A DNA stretch of 64,000 bases from positions 1 to 64,000 of the forward strand of contig NZ_JAETXJ010000002.1 in NCBI RefSeq assembly GCF_022508225.1. Reading direction: 5' to 3'. This document shows, piece by piece, positions 17,569 through 27,446 of the stretch. The stretch comes from Desulfovibrio sp. UIB00. Lineage in GTDB: Bacteria; Desulfobacterota; Desulfovibrionia; Desulfovibrionales; Desulfovibrionaceae. Made by a program: the position numbers and the translations under genes. Under the pieces are notes generated by a model that did not search any database, had not been told where the DNA came from, and saw only the letters and a program-made list of their open reading frames with translations. The first letter of the stretch is position 1. The number at the start of each line of letters is the position of its first letter.

Positions 17569-18963
17569 TCAGCGCGCAGCGGGCAGGCTGAGTTTATACG
17601 AGGGGCGCGGCGTGTTGCTCATGATAGGCGCAGACGGCGGCGTCTGACCTGTCTGCACTGCCGGGGCGGCTTCCGCACCTGCGGCAGGAGCCGCAAGGGG
17701 GGCGCCGGTGGCGTCCACGGGGGGCAGACCCTGCATACGCAGAGCCGCCTGCTGCAATACGCGAGCGCGGGTTTGCTGGAAGGTTTCCACATCCACGGGC
17801 GTCATGCCAGTGGGCGAAACGCCGAACAAAAAGAGCTTTTGGTGGGCAACGCCCGCGTTGTCCCACGAAATGGGGGCCATGCCCCAGATCATCTTGGAGG
17901 CGCGCTGCGCGCGGGCCGTGACCTGCGGCGTTGTCAGGCGCGAATCAAGCCCCATGGACACGGCAAAGCGCACAAAGTCGTAGCCCAGAGCGTTCCAGAA
18001 GTCCGTGCCGGGTGCCTGAAGGGCGCGGGGGGCCTGCGGCTGGTTCCATGCGCCGGGAAAGACCGCCAGAGCGAACTTGTCGGCATTGGCAATCGTTTTG
18101 CCGGAGAGGCTCTGCTCCCAAAGCGTGGTACCCAGGAGCACCAGCCGATCCTCGCCGTTATAGAGCAGGCTTGTGGTCAGCATTTCCATGCTCTTCCACG
18201 AATCTGGCAGGAACAGGGCTTCAAAGGATGTCTGCGGCACAGGGGTTTTGCTGCCCTGCGGCGTCTGGGCATTGATGAGCGGAGCCACGGCATTGCTCCA
18301 AGAGGTGGAGTCGGCGGGGTTATACGAGGCCTTTTGCAGCAGCATGTTGTGGCTGGCAAGGCTCTGTTCCATGAGGCCGGTCATACGCACACCGTAGGCA
18401 TCGGTAGGATAGAAGGCTCCGTAGGTGCGGATGTTCAGGCCAGTGCTGGCAAAATTGATGAGCGTGTCGATCTGGTCTTGCGGGCTGGGGAAGAAGCGCC
18501 AGGCGCGCGCGCCTTCGTCACCCTGTTCAAGTGAAGGTACAAAGGTGAAGAAGGCTCTTTTTTCGAGCTGACCATGCTCGCGGGCCTGAGCGTAGTTGCG
18601 CGCTTGCAGGGGGCCGCCCACAACAGCGCAGGCCGGGGGCAGCGCGTCCAGACGCTGCAACCAGTCGGCGGCTTCGGTATTGACCGTTTCAAGGCGCATC
18701 TTGACGCCGCTGGCGGCAAGCTCGTTCTGGGCCATCTGCGCACCGTGGCGTACCTTGCTCGCAATGGGGGCATACGTGCCGGAAGACGGCAGGGCCAGCA
18801 CCACGCAAGGGCCAGTGGCGGGAGCGGGGGCAACCGGTTGGGGTTTTGGCTCGGGCGCTCTTTGACCAAGGCCAAAGGGCATCTGACACGCGGCAAGACA
18901 GCCAAGAAGCGCCAGCAGCGAAACGTTGCGAGCCAGCGCGGCGAAAGAGCGGCAAAAATTCAT
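17569..18963 (-). CDS. Lipoprotein with periplasmic-binding fold (LppC/LivK-like)
   Basis: Lipoprotein of 464 residues. The signal ends in the lipobox LAAC (Cys26), and Gln follows the cysteine, which favours outer-membrane sorting. After a Pro-rich linker the protein has the type 1 periplasmic-binding fold of LppC/LpoA and branched-chain amino-acid receptors (VLALPSSGTYAPIASKVRHG, CAVVGGPLQARNYAQA, GAFYPTDAYGVRMTGLM). The tail of about 60 residues is Ala/Pro-rich. LpoA-type proteins activate penicillin-binding proteins, but here no PBP is adjacent. An amino-acid receptor role is less likely without a transporter. The gene sits upstream of gatC. Confidence 0.75.
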   Translation of the reverse strand: MNFCRSFAALARNVSLLALLGCLAACQMPFGLGQRAPEPKPQPVAPAPATGPCVVLALPSSGTYAPIASKVRHGAQMAQNELAASGVKMRLETVNTEAADWLQRLDALPPACAVVGGPLQARNYAQAREHGQLEKRAFFTFVPSLEQGDEGARAWRFFPSPQDQIDTLINFASTGLNIRTYGAFYPTDAYGVRMTGLMEQSLASHNMLLQKASYNPADSTSWSNAVAPLINAQTPQGSKTPVPQTSFEALFLPDSWKSMEMLTTSLLYNGEDRLVLLGTTLWEQSLSGKTIANADKFALAVFPGAWNQPQAPRALQAPGTDFWNALGYDFVRFAVSMGLDSRLTTPQVTARAQRASKMIWGMAPISWDNAGVAHQKLFLFGVSPTGMTPVDVETFQQTRARVLQQAALRMQGLPPVDATGAPLAAPAAGAEAAPAVQTGQTPPSAPIMSNTPRPSYKLSLPAAR

Positions 18964-19011
18964 GACGGTATCCTGGTTGTAGTACCGGCAGGCCCGCCGT
19001 ACGCGGGCCGC

Positions 19012-19046
19012 AAAAAAAGGTCTGGTTCAGGGAACCAGACCTTTTT
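19012..19046. terminator. Terminator after dnaK
   Basis: AAAAAAAGGTCTGGTTC / GAACCAGACCTTTTTA is a stem of ten bases with A and T tracts on both sides. It lies 59 bases past the dnaK stop on the minus strand and before the lipoprotein gene start, so it ends dnaK transcription. Confidence 0.88.
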
Positions 19047-19104
19047 AGTACAGGGTAGGCGTGGTTGCAAGTTCGGGGCGTGTGCCGCCGAGCTGCCCTT
19101 GCCC

Positions 19105-21021
19105 TTATTTCTTCACTTCAGTGTAGTCTGCGTCCACAACATCATCGCCCGCATTGCCGTGCTGCTGGCCTGCGCCTGCTGCTCCGGCCTCTGCGCCGGG
19201 CTGACCGCCAGTCTGCTGGGCCTGCTGCTGATAGAGCTGTTCGGCAAGCTTGTGTGAGGTCTTGGCGAGGTCGTCGGTGGCAGCCTTGATAGCTGCGGCG
19301 TCTTCGCCTTCCATGAGCTTGCGCAGAGCGGCGATTTTGCCGTCAATGTCGCTCTTGAGCGCTGCATCTGCCTTGTCGCCCAGATCGGTCAGGGATTTCT
19401 CCGTGCCATAGATCAGGCTGTCCGCGTGGTTGCGCGCTTCAATCAGTTCCTGCTTCTTCTTGTCGTCCGTGGCGTGGGTTTCAGCCTCGCGCACCAGACG
19501 CTGGATGTCGTCTTCCGACAGGCCGGAAGAAGCCGTGATCTTGATGGACTGTTCCTTGCCGGTGCCCATGTCCTTGGCGGACACGTTCACGATGCCGTTG
19601 GCGTCGATGTCAAAAGACACCTCGATCTGCGGCACGCCACGGGGCGCCGGGGGAATTCCAGCCAGGTCAAAGCGGGCCAGGGTCATGTTGTCGGGCGCCA
19701 TGGGGCGCTCGCCCTGAAGCACGTGGATGGACACCGAGGGCTGGTTGTCGGACGCAGTGGTGAACACCTGGCTTTTACGCGTCGGGATGGTGGTGTTGCG
19801 GTCGATCAGCTTGGTGAACACTCCGCCCATGGTTTCGATACCAAGGGAAAGCGGGGTCACGTCGAGCAGCAGCACGTCCTTGACGTCGCCGGTGAGGATG
19901 CCGCCCTGAATGGCAGCGCCCATGGCCACAACTTCGTCCGGGTTCACGGAGCGGTTGGGCTCCTTGCCAAAGAACTTGCCCACCACGCTCTGCACCAGAG
20001 GCATACGGGTCATGCCGCCCACAAGAATGACTTCATCAATCTGCGAGGCGCTCATGCCAGCGTCTGCCAGGGCCTTTTTGCAAGGCTCAATGGTGCGGTC
20101 AACAAGGTCGCTGACCAGCGATTCAAGCTTGGCGCGGCCAATCTTGATGAGCATGTGCTTGGGGCCGTTCTGGTCGGCAGTGATAAAGGGCAGGTTGACC
20201 TCGGCCTCCATGGAGGTGGAAAGGTCTTTCTTGGCCTTTTCAGCGGCTTCTTTCAGGCGCTGGAGGGCCATGCTGTCCTTGGCAAGGTCAATGCCGTTTT
20301 CACGCTTGAACTCTTCCACCAGGAAGTTGATGACGCGCTGGTCAAAGTCTTCGCCGCCGAGGAAGGTGTCGCCATTGGTGGCGCGCACTTCCACAACGTT
20401 GTCGCCAACTTCAAGGATGGAAATATCAAAGGTGCCGCCGCCGAGGTCGAACACCGCGATCTTTTCGTTGGCCTTTTTGTCAGCGCCGTACGCCAGCGAG
20501 GCCGCAGTGGGCTCGTTGATGATACGCTTGACGTCAAGACCGGCGATGCGGCCCGCGTCCTTGGTGGCCTGACGCTGGGCGTCGTTAAAGTAGGCGGGCA
20601 CGGTGATGACCGCTTCTGTAACGGTTTCGCCGAGGTATGCTTCCGCATCGGCCTTCAGCTTGGCCAGAATCATGGCCGAAACTTCAGGCGCGCTGTAGGT
20701 GCGGCCATCCACTTCCACGCCAGCGTCATCATTGGCGGCCTTGACGATGGCGTAGGGCGAATGCTCTTTCCAGCGGCCAACTTCAGGGCTTTCAAATTTA
20801 CGGCCCATGAGGCGCTTGATGGCAAAAACCGTACGCTTGGGATTGGTGACGGCCTGGCGCTTGGCGATATCGCCAACCAGACGTTCCTTATCTGTAAAGG
20901 CGACCACGGAAGGAGTGGTACGGCCACCTTCGGGATTGGTGATGCACTTGGGGTCCTTGCCCTCCATGACGTAGACGCAGGAGTTCGTGGTACCCAGGTC
21001 GATGCCTATGATCTTGGACAT
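19105..21021 (-). CDS. dnaK: Chaperone protein DnaK (Hsp70)
   Basis: ATP-dependent Hsp70 chaperone, 638 residues. It begins [16 protein letters not shown] with a GAGGAGG ribosome site. The ATPase motifs [16 protein letters not shown] and [20 protein letters not shown] are intact, followed by the linker ([19 protein letters not shown]), the substrate-binding domain and the helical lid. The C-terminus is QQ- and G-rich and ends ADYTEVKK. The frame is open to 21069, but the start at 21021 is the family one. dnaJ is elsewhere in the window and grpE is not seen. No CIRCE element or clear sigma-32 promoter was found upstream. Confidence 0.98.
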   Translation of the reverse strand: MSKIIGIDLGTTNSCVYVMEGKDPKCITNPEGGRTTPSVVAFTDKERLVGDIAKRQAVTNPKRTVFAIKRLMGRKFESPEVGRWKEHSPYAIVKAANDDAGVEVDGRTYSAPEVSAMILAKLKADAEAYLGETVTEAVITVPAYFNDAQRQATKDAGRIAGLDVKRIINEPTAASLAYGADKKANEKIAVFDLGGGTFDISILEVGDNVVEVRATNGDTFLGGEDFDQRVINFLVEEFKRENGIDLAKDSMALQRLKEAAEKAKKDLSTSMEAEVNLPFITADQNGPKHMLIKIGRAKLESLVSDLVDRTIEPCKKALADAGMSASQIDEVILVGGMTRMPLVQSVVGKFFGKEPNRSVNPDEVVAMGAAIQGGILTGDVKDVLLLDVTPLSLGIETMGGVFTKLIDRNTTIPTRKSQVFTTASDNQPSVSIHVLQGERPMAPDNMTLARFDLAGIPPAPRGVPQIEVSFDIDANGIVNVSAKDMGTGKEQSIKITASSGLSEDDIQRLVREAETHATDDKKKQELIEARNHADSLIYGTEKSLTDLGDKADAALKSDIDGKIAALRKLMEGEDAAAIKAATDDLAKTSHKLAEQLYQQQAQQTGGQPGAEAGAAGAGQQHGNAGDDVVDADYTEVKK

Positions 21022-21257
21022 ATCTGAATCCTCCTCAGGAAAACTTCTCTGTGCGCTTCGCGCTACCACCTCCGAGGGGCCTCAGGGAGTGCGCAAACGG
21101 CGGCGAGCGCGGGAAAATCAGCGCCATTGGTTGGGCGCGAACAATATGTAAGTCCTTCTCCGTTATCGTCCAGAGCGGTTGGGCAAAAAAAATCAAAAAA
21201 CTTGCGCAAGTGGTGGGTTGCAAGCGTAACTCTGACGTTTTTTCCCGCGAGCAGCAT
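21022..21257. other. dnaK upstream region
   Basis: About 240 bases between dnaK and the terminator of the chemoreceptor gene. A ten-base palindrome CTTGCGCAAG lies at 21201-21210, but no convincing CIRCE inverted repeat or heat-shock promoter can be read. The segment near 21170-21200 on the minus strand is T-rich. Confidence 0.4.
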
Positions 21258-21291
21258 AAAAAAAAGCCGCCGGAAGCGTACTCCGGCGGCT
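21258..21291 (-). terminator. Terminator of the chemoreceptor gene
   Basis: On the minus strand AGCCGCCGGA and TCCGGCGGCT (ten-base perfect arms, seven-base loop) are followed by TTTTTTTT. It stands about 40 bases past the chemoreceptor stop. Confidence 0.92.
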
Positions 21292-21329
21292 GAATTATGT
21301 CAGGCCCTGGTGCCCGGTAATTTTATGGA

Positions 21330-22922
21330 TTACGCCTTGGCTGCATGTTTTTTGTCGTCCTTGCGTATGTCGTCAAGGATGCCCGTTACAATATTGACCT
21401 GAGCAGCAAGATCACGCACCTGACTGGCGGCGGCATTGGTGGCCTCGGCTATCCGGGCGCTCAGCGTGTTGACCTCGGCAATATTGCGGTTGATTTCTTC
21501 CGAGGCAGCCGACTGCTGGGTGGCTGCCGTGGCAATGGCGGAAACCCGGCTGCTGGAATCGCCGGCAAGGTTTGAGATAAGATCAAGCGAGTGGCCCGAT
21601 TCCTGCGCCATATGGCTCACTTCTTCAATGGAATTGACAGTGTGATCCACTGTGGTGGCGCTTTTGCTGGTGCCTTCCTGAATGGCGGCAATGGCTTTTT
21701 CCACCTCGCTGGTGGCGCTCATGGTTTTTTCGGCCAGTTTGCGCACTTCGTCCGCCACCACTGCAAAGCCACGGCCAGCATCGCCAGCGCGGGCTGCTTC
21801 AATGGCGGCGTTAAGGGCAAGCAGATTTGTCTGGTCGGCAATATCGCGGATAAGCGTCAGCACTGCGCCAATGTCCCTTGCCTGTTTGTCCAGCGTGCTC
21901 ATCTCGCCCTTGAGGCCAGAGGCCTTGCCCTGCACTTCCTGCATATTCTTGATGGTGCGCAGCACAATGTCCGCGCCTTCCTGGGCGTGTCCCTGCACGG
22001 AATTGGCCGCATCGGCAGCGCCGTCTGCGTTGTGGGCCACTTCAAGCACGGTGGAGTTCATTTCGTCCATGGCAGTGGCGGTTTCTGCCATGCGGTCGGC
22101 CACCGTGCCGGACTTGTCGCGCACATCGTTGAGTGATTTGTCGAGAGTGTTGGCGGCATGCTGCAATGTTTCCACAACACCCTCAAGCTGGTTCACTGTT
22201 TCCATGCGGGCCTTGTGCGCGGCTTGATCAGCTTTCTTTTCAAGAGCGATGCGTTCGGTGATGTCCTCGCCAATTTCCACATGGCCCACCACGTTGCCTC
22301 GTCGGTCCTGCAAAAAGTCGAGCATGATCTTCATGGTTTTGCCATTGGGCATTTCATTGAGAACCTGCTTGTTGCCCAGGCGCAGCTGCTCAATGCCGCA
22401 CTGCGGCGTGTTGCAGATGTTGCCCTGCTTTTCCGAGCAGTGCTTGCCCACCACATCGCCCTGACAGGATTTATTCATGCTCTCGAGCGCGACCTTGTTG
22501 CAGAATGTCCAGACCATGTCGTTATCTGTTACCGAAATGGAAAGGGGCAGGGTATTGAGTATGCTCTCATACCAGTGGGCCTGGCCTTCGAGCTTGGCAA
22601 CCATTTCTTGCAGGGCCGTGGCCATGTGCCCCAGGCAGTCGGAGCGGTCTATGTCCAGCTTTGCTTTTTCATCGCCAGCGGCAATGGCTTTGGCGTAGAG
22701 CACAATTTTACGGATGGGGCAGAGCCTGTTGCAGATAAAAAAAGAGCCAGCAACGGCTAGCAGGAGTGTAAAGCCGCCACCAATCAGCAGGGCTTTCAGG
22801 GCGGCAGCGCCGGACAGGGTGTCGCCCAGAACCATATTAAAACCGATGAGCATGGCCATACAGGCCAGCACGAGACCCGCGACAAAAACAAAGATAATCC
22901 GATAAGCCAAAGTCATGTTCAT
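21330..22922 (-). CDS. Methyl-accepting chemotaxis protein with PAS domain
   Basis: Membrane chemoreceptor of 530 residues from the ATG at 22922. Two membrane helices (about 8-28 and 44-64) are separated by only a short loop, so there is no periplasmic sensing domain. After a HAMP-like linker comes a PAS domain (about 115-225) carrying C141, C153 and a cluster C162/C170/C175 ([17 protein letters not shown]), ending in GEDITER. The C-terminal signalling hairpin is classic ([31 protein letters not shown]). The cytoplasmic PAS may bind haem or an Fe-S cluster and sense redox or oxygen. Other starts at 22936 or 22916 are possible. Confidence 0.9.
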   Translation of the reverse strand: MNMTLAYRIIFVFVAGLVLACMAMLIGFNMVLGDTLSGAAALKALLIGGGFTLLLAVAGSFFICNRLCPIRKIVLYAKAIAAGDEKAKLDIDRSDCLGHMATALQEMVAKLEGQAHWYESILNTLPLSISVTDNDMVWTFCNKVALESMNKSCQGDVVGKHCSEKQGNICNTPQCGIEQLRLGNKQVLNEMPNGKTMKIMLDFLQDRRGNVVGHVEIGEDITERIALEKKADQAAHKARMETVNQLEGVVETLQHAANTLDKSLNDVRDKSGTVADRMAETATAMDEMNSTVLEVAHNADGAADAANSVQGHAQEGADIVLRTIKNMQEVQGKASGLKGEMSTLDKQARDIGAVLTLIRDIADQTNLLALNAAIEAARAGDAGRGFAVVADEVRKLAEKTMSATSEVEKAIAAIQEGTSKSATTVDHTVNSIEEVSHMAQESGHSLDLISNLAGDSSSRVSAIATAATQQSAASEEINRNIAEVNTLSARIAEATNAAASQVRDLAAQVNIVTGILDDIRKDDKKHAAKA

Positions 22923-23276
22923 GGAATGGAACCTCATCCTGCGCCTTTGATTTGCTGGCAAACGCCATTTGGCCCGGGCGCTGTCAGTTGGCCAGTGCAA
23001 AGAAATGCAGCGCGCAAACAGAAACCATCCCACTGAGATTCCTGAAAGTTTTTACGATGCATATGTCTTTGGCAAAACACGTAGCATATATTATTTATCC
23101 AATAGTATATGCTGGGAGGCAGAAAAACAAGGAGATTGCGCAAATGTGCACAAATCACAAACGCATTGCAGGGCAACGCAGAAAGTCTCCGTGTTGCCCT
23201 TCTTACGGCAGAATCATCGAAAAATTTATACCGGAGTGAAAAAAAAGACGAGTCGCTGAGTTGGGTATGTGGGATG
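22923..23276. other. Spacer between the chemoreceptor and recR
   Basis: These 354 bases contain the promoter region of the chemoreceptor (AT-rich near 23050-23110) and the tail of the recR transcript. AGGGCAAC/GTTGCCCT (23170-23200) forms a hairpin with a 15-base loop and no T run on the minus strand. No gene is supported. Confidence 0.45.
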
Positions 23277-23888
23277 TCAGGAGAGATCCTGCCGGAATTG
23301 CAGGGATTGTCGCAGGGTTTCTTTGTCCATAAATTTTACTTCGGCCCCAAGGGGGATACCCTGTGCAAGGCGCGAAACGCGCACGGCGGGGAACTGCCTG
23401 CGCACCATCTGCCGGATGAAGGAAGCCGTATTCTCAGCCTCAAGCGTCGCACCCAGGGCTAGAATAAGTTCTTGCACTTCGCCCTCGCCCAGGCGTTTCA
23501 CAAGCCTGTCCATGTCGAGGCTGTCGGAGTCCATGCGCTCAAGAGGAGCGAGCAGACCGCCCAGAATTAGATACTGGCCGTGATAAAAGCCGCCCTCGTC
23601 CAGCGTGAGCATGCTGTCCCATTCCGTCACAAGGCAGAGCGTATCGCGGGCGCGCTCCGTATCGGAACAGACGGTGCAGGGGTCAGTGGAAGAAAGCCCG
23701 CCGCAGCGCGAGCAGAGGTGCAGATTGTCGCGCAGGTCGTGAATGCCGCGCCCAAGACGCCGAGTTTCGGCTTCCGGCCATTTGAGCAGGGCCATGGCGG
23801 CCCGCATGGCGGATTTGGGGCCAAGGCCCGGCAGACGCGAAAGTTGCTCTACCAGGGCCTTGAGCGGTTCGGGAATCCGATCGTGCAT
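23277..23888 (-). CDS. recR: Recombination protein RecR
   Basis: DNA-binding clamp of the RecFOR pathway that helps load RecA at gaps, 203 residues. It shows the N-terminal helix-hairpin-helix (LPGLGPKSAMRAAMALL), a four-cysteine zinc finger (CSRCGGLSSTDPCTVCSD) and a Toprim domain beginning LCLVTEWDSMLTLDEGGFY. The length is normal for the family. It follows ybaB by four bases and dnaX further upstream. The order dnaX-ybaB-recR is conserved in many bacteria, so the unit is one operon. Confidence 0.97.
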   Translation of the reverse strand: MHDRIPEPLKALVEQLSRLPGLGPKSAMRAAMALLKWPEAETRRLGRGIHDLRDNLHLCSRCGGLSSTDPCTVCSDTERARDTLCLVTEWDSMLTLDEGGFYHGQYLILGGLLAPLERMDSDSLDMDRLVKRLGEGEVQELILALGATLEAENTASFIRQMVRRQFPAVRVSRLAQGIPLGAEVKFMDKETLRQSLQFRQDLS

Positions 23889-23892
23889 GGCT

Positions 23893-24204
23893 CTAGAAAA
23901 GGCCGGGCAGCTTGATGCCGCCGGAGATGGAGCTCATTTCGCGCTCCATGGTTTCGCGGGCGATGCGACCGGCTTCGTTAACAGCGGCCAGGATAAGATC
24001 CTGGAGCATTTCAACATCGTTGCCTTCAAGGGCCTTGGGATCAATGACCAGCTTGCGCAGTTCCTGCTTGCCGGAAACTTCGGCTTTGACCATGCCGCCG
24101 CCGCTGCTGGCTTCGTAGCTGTGCTCGCCCAGTTCCTGCTGGAGTTTGGCAATCTTGTTCTGCATAACCTGCGCCTGGCGCAGAATGTCGTTCATGTTCC
24201 GCAT
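23893..24204 (-). CDS. ebfC: YbaB/EbfC nucleoid-associated protein
   Basis: Small DNA-binding nucleoid protein of 103 residues with the family pattern: ILRQAQVMQNKIAKLQQELG, VKAEVSGKQELRKLVIDPKA and a C-terminal helix ending SISGGIKLPGLF. YbaB dimers bind DNA with tweezer-like helices and affect nucleoid compaction. The start at 24204 (MRNMND) has AAGGAG upstream. Starting three codons later is possible. It sits between dnaX and recR as usual. Confidence 0.93.
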   Translation of the reverse strand: MRNMNDILRQAQVMQNKIAKLQQELGEHSYEASSGGGMVKAEVSGKQELRKLVIDPKALEGNDVEMLQDLILAAVNEAGRIARETMEREMSSISGGIKLPGLF

Positions 24205-24292
24205 GTGTTTCTCCTTGCGTCTGTTGCATGCTTCCGGTTCCGGCGGCGTGGGCCGGGCGGACGCGGAAAGTTTTTTCCAGTTGTCAGCGGGC

Positions 24293-26302
24293 TCAGCGGT
24301 TGTCCTGATCCACCGGGCGGCACCCTTTGACCCGTGCGTTCAGCACTTCAAGGCAGGGCTGCAACTCGGGCCTCTGGCTGAATTCTTCAATAAGTTCCGC
24401 CTCTGGGCGATAGGGCCGGGGCGCCACGAGTTCCAGCTGCGTCTGCCCTGCGCCGTAGGCGGTCAGAGCTGCTGTCAGCTCCTCGCGTCCGCGCTCAAGC
24501 TGGAACAACTGGGTTTCAGCCTTGGGGGAGAGGCGTAAAATCCCGTCCGTCCATGTGGCGCTCACGCTGCGAAGCAAATGCTGGCGCGGCATGTCGCGCC
24601 CGGCATCTTGCCATGAAGAGCAAAAATCACAAAATGCCACCCAGTTGCAGGCTGCCTGACCTTCCTGCTTGCTCTGGCCTGATATGCCCGCGCCGCTTTG
24701 GTTGAAGCCTTGCCCGCCAGCGAGGCTTGCGCCGGAGTCCGGCTGGTCAGAACCTCTGGAACCAGTTCCATTTTGTCCAGAATCATCTTGCCCGAAATTT
24801 CGGGAGCCAGAATCTTCCTGACGGGGGGCCTTCTGGCCTGGACTGCCCAGATTTGAGCCGTCCTGGCTTGAGCAACCCTGGTCAGGCCCGCCATAAGCAG
24901 GGCTGTTCTGGTCTGGTTGCGCTGCTCCTGTTTGCGCACCGGGCCGCCAGGGGCGGTGCGTAGGGGGTGCAAAATTTGGGGCCGCGTCAGGCTCGTCAGA
25001 TTCCGTATCGTCCGCATCATTGGCGGCGTGCTGCACCGTGGCGGCATCCCTGGGGCGGGATTGCGCCATTTGCGCGTTTCCGGTTGGCATTCCCGCACTG
25101 CTTTCCATCCGCTGCGCAGAGGGGGGCACGGCATGAGCCTGCTGGGTTCCCTGTCCGGCTCCACCAGCCTGCCCAACGGGGCCGGGCGTGGCTTGCCCAA
25201 CGGGCAGCAACTGCGGCAGCAGGGCAAGGTTGAGCAAAAGCAGTTCAAGCGCGGCTGCTGGTTCCGGGCTTTGCACTATGCCGCGCTGCGCGTCAAGGGC
25301 CATCTGCCATGCCGCGTGCAGATGCGCGGCAGAAAATTGCGGGGCAATGCCCTGCCACAGGGCTGCCTCGTCTGCAGGAAGGCGCAGGCTCGGCACAATG
25401 GCCTGACCGCTCTGGCGCAGTAAAAAAAGGTTGCGCAGATTGCCTGCAAGCTCCCGCATGAAAAATCCAATATCCACGCCTTGCTGCAATATCTGCCCAC
25501 ACAGGTTTGCCACTGCCGCGCAATCCTGCCCTTGCAGGGCGGTAAACAGCTCCGCAAACAGTTCCTGCCCTGCGAGTCCGAGCACCTGCCGGGTGGCTGC
25601 AACGGTGAGTTCCTCGCCGCCAAGGGCGAGGGTCTGATCCAGCAACGACATACTGTCGCGCACGCTGCCCGCAGCCCTGCGCGCAATAAGCCGTACGGCC
25701 CCCTCTTCAAAGGCCGCGTTTTCCTTGCGCAGCACGGCGGTGAGGTGGGCAAAGAGCGCGTCTTCACTCAGGTGGCGAAACACAAAATGCTGGCAGCGGC
25801 TCACAATGGTGATGGGGAACTTGTGCGCCTCGGTGGTGGCAAAGATAAAGACCACGCGTTCCGGCGGCTCTTCCAGCGTTTTCAGCAACGCGTTGAAGGC
25901 GTTGCGGGTAAGCATGTGGGCTTCGTCAATGATGAAAATCTTGTAGCGGCCTTCCATGGGCGCGTAGCCGATGGTTTCGCGCAGGGAGCGGGCGTCTTCC
26001 ACGCTGTTGTTGGAAGCGCCGTCGATCTCGGTCACGTCAACATGTACGCCCTGAGTGATCTTGCGGCACTGCTCGCACTGGTTGCACGGTTCCGGCCCCG
26101 GTGCGTGCTGACAGTTGAGCGCCTTGGCAAAAATGCGGGCAATGGTAGTTTTGCCCACGCCGCGAGTGCCGCTCAAAAGATAGGCGGCTGCGGGCCTGTC
26201 TTCAGCCGCAGCACGGGAAAGGACGGCTTTGACCATGTCCTGTCCTGCTACCTGAGCGAAGTTTTGCGGCCTGTATCGTGCGGCGAGGGAAAGATGTTTC
26301 AT
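24293..26302 (-). CDS. dnaX: DNA polymerase III subunit gamma/tau
   Basis: Clamp-loader ATPase that opens the sliding clamp and organises the replisome, 669 residues. Walker A is GTRGVGKTT (45-53), followed by the zinc-binding cysteines (CQHAPGPEPCNQCEQC), Walker B DEAH in FIIDEAHMLT, and the SRC sensor motif in IVSRCQHF. Domains I-III cover about residues 1-365. A very long Gly/Gln/Ser/Asp-rich linker (about 375-560) then leads to a C-terminal tau-type domain. I saw no run of As on the coding strand that would suggest the E. coli-type frameshift to gamma. Long open frames on both strands inside the gene are composition effects. Confidence 0.95.
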   Translation of the reverse strand: MKHLSLAARYRPQNFAQVAGQDMVKAVLSRAAAEDRPAAAYLLSGTRGVGKTTIARIFAKALNCQHAPGPEPCNQCEQCRKITQGVHVDVTEIDGASNNSVEDARSLRETIGYAPMEGRYKIFIIDEAHMLTRNAFNALLKTLEEPPERVVFIFATTEAHKFPITIVSRCQHFVFRHLSEDALFAHLTAVLRKENAAFEEGAVRLIARRAAGSVRDSMSLLDQTLALGGEELTVAATRQVLGLAGQELFAELFTALQGQDCAAVANLCGQILQQGVDIGFFMRELAGNLRNLFLLRQSGQAIVPSLRLPADEAALWQGIAPQFSAAHLHAAWQMALDAQRGIVQSPEPAAALELLLLNLALLPQLLPVGQATPGPVGQAGGAGQGTQQAHAVPPSAQRMESSAGMPTGNAQMAQSRPRDAATVQHAANDADDTESDEPDAAPNFAPPTHRPWRPGAQTGAAQPDQNSPAYGGPDQGCSSQDGSNLGSPGQKAPRQEDSGSRNFGQDDSGQNGTGSRGSDQPDSGASLAGGQGFNQSGAGISGQSKQEGQAACNWVAFCDFCSSWQDAGRDMPRQHLLRSVSATWTDGILRLSPKAETQLFQLERGREELTAALTAYGAGQTQLELVAPRPYRPEAELIEEFSQRPELQPCLEVLNARVKGCRPVDQDNR

Positions 26303-26444
26303 GGCGCTCGTTGCCTTTGAATGATGACCAACGGGCTGTCGGGCAGTCCCGGATTGCGCTGCGCGCGAACCCGCAGGAAAGGCTGTTACCTGTTGTGTCC
26401 GTGCTGCGCCGAATTACAACGCGACCGGGCTTGTTTTCTGTCTG

Positions 26445-26482
26445 GCATCCGGCAGCCCCGCGAGGGCGGAACTGCCGGATGC
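26445..26482. terminator. Hairpin between ilvE and dnaX
   Basis: GCATCCGGCAG/CTGCCGGATGC has 11-base perfect arms and a 16-base loop. It lies 44 bases past the ilvE stop on the minus strand. No T run follows, so it may be a structured 3-prime end or part of a Rho-dependent terminator. Confidence 0.45.
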
Positions 26483-26525
26483 ATATCTTGTAAACGACGG
26501 CATTGTAGCCCGCCGTTTGTCTGCA

Positions 26526-27446
26526 CTAAATGGTAAAGCGGTGCAGCCAGCCTTCGTACTTGGGATTTTCGCCCTTGACGATGGCAAAGTATTCTTTCTG
26601 CAGATGCTTGGTCACCGGGCCAGCGTGTCCAACGCCGATCTGGCGGTGGTCAAGCTCGCGGATGGGGGTGATTTCAGCCGCCGTGCCGGTAAAGAACGCT
26701 TCGTCAGCGATGTAGAATTCATCGCGGGTGAACTGCTGTTCTTCCACAGTGTAGCCGAGGTCTCGGGCAAGCTTCATGACGGAATCGCGCGTGAGGCCGC
26801 CCAGAATGGACGTCCAGGGCGTGGTCTTGATCACGCCGTCGCGCACGATAAAGATGTTTTCGCCCGTGGCTTCGGAAACGTAGCCGTTGGTGTCGAGCAT
26901 CACGGCTTCGTCATAGCCGTCTTCCTTGGCTTCCACCTTGGCAAGGATGGAGTTGATGTAGTTGCCGGCGGCCTTGGCCTTGGACATGCTGGTATTCACA
27001 TGGCTGCGGGCAAAGCTGCTGGTCTTGACGCGGATGCCCTTTTCAAGAGCTTCTGCGCCAAGGTACGCGCCCCAGGCCCAGGCGGCGATGATGGTCTGCA
27101 CCGGGTTGTTGCCAGGGTAGACGCCCATTTCGCCGTGGCCCACAAAAGAAAGGGGGCGCACGTAACCTTCGGGCAGTTTGTTGGCCTTGAGGGTCTCAAT
27201 ACAGGCGGCTACGAGCTGTTCAGCCGTGAAGGGTACTTCCAGGCGCATAATCTTAGCGGAGTTAATTAGGCGCTTGCAGTGGTCTTCCAGACGGAATACG
27301 GCAGAAGTGCCGTCGGCGCAGGCGTATGCGCGAATACCTTCAAATACGGCGCTGCCGTAATGCAAGGCGTGGGTCAGCACATGAACCTGTGCTTGTTCAG
27401 AAGGGAGCATTTTTCCGTCAAACCAGATAAACTTTGCGTTCTGCAT
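26526..27446 (-). CDS. ilvE: Branched-chain amino acid aminotransferase
   Basis: PLP-dependent class IV aminotransferase of 306 residues that makes or breaks down Leu, Ile and Val with glutamate/2-oxoglutarate as partner. The start at 27446 has GGAGG upstream and gives MQNAKFIWFDGKML. Landmarks are ALHYGSAVFEGIRAY, the PLP lysine at about 158 in SKAKAAGNY, and EATGENIFIVRDGVIKT further on. The substrate assignment follows the IlvE family pattern. A D-amino-acid transaminase is less likely from the length and the N-terminus. It is divergent from the hydantoinase gene. Confidence 0.95.
   Translation of the reverse strand: MQNAKFIWFDGKMLPSEQAQVHVLTHALHYGSAVFEGIRAYACADGTSAVFRLEDHCKRLINSAKIMRLEVPFTAEQLVAACIETLKANKLPEGYVRPLSFVGHGEMGVYPGNNPVQTIIAAWAWGAYLGAEALEKGIRVKTSSFARSHVNTSMSKAKAAGNYINSILAKVEAKEDGYDEAVMLDTNGYVSEATGENIFIVRDGVIKTTPWTSILGGLTRDSVMKLARDLGYTVEEQQFTRDEFYIADEAFFTGTAAEITPIRELDHRQIGVGHAGPVTKHLQKEYFAIVKGENPKYEGWLHRFTI

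Noticed and set aside
24562-25248. 228-codon frame inside dnaX in another phase
   Set aside because: Caused by the low-complexity linker of dnaX; no start site or family match.
26303-26525. Signal recognition particle RNA near dnaX
   Set aside because: Some bacteria place it next to dnaX, and GGTAACAGCC-like words occur here, but the invariant GGTCAGG...GGAAGGAAGCAGC core is missing.
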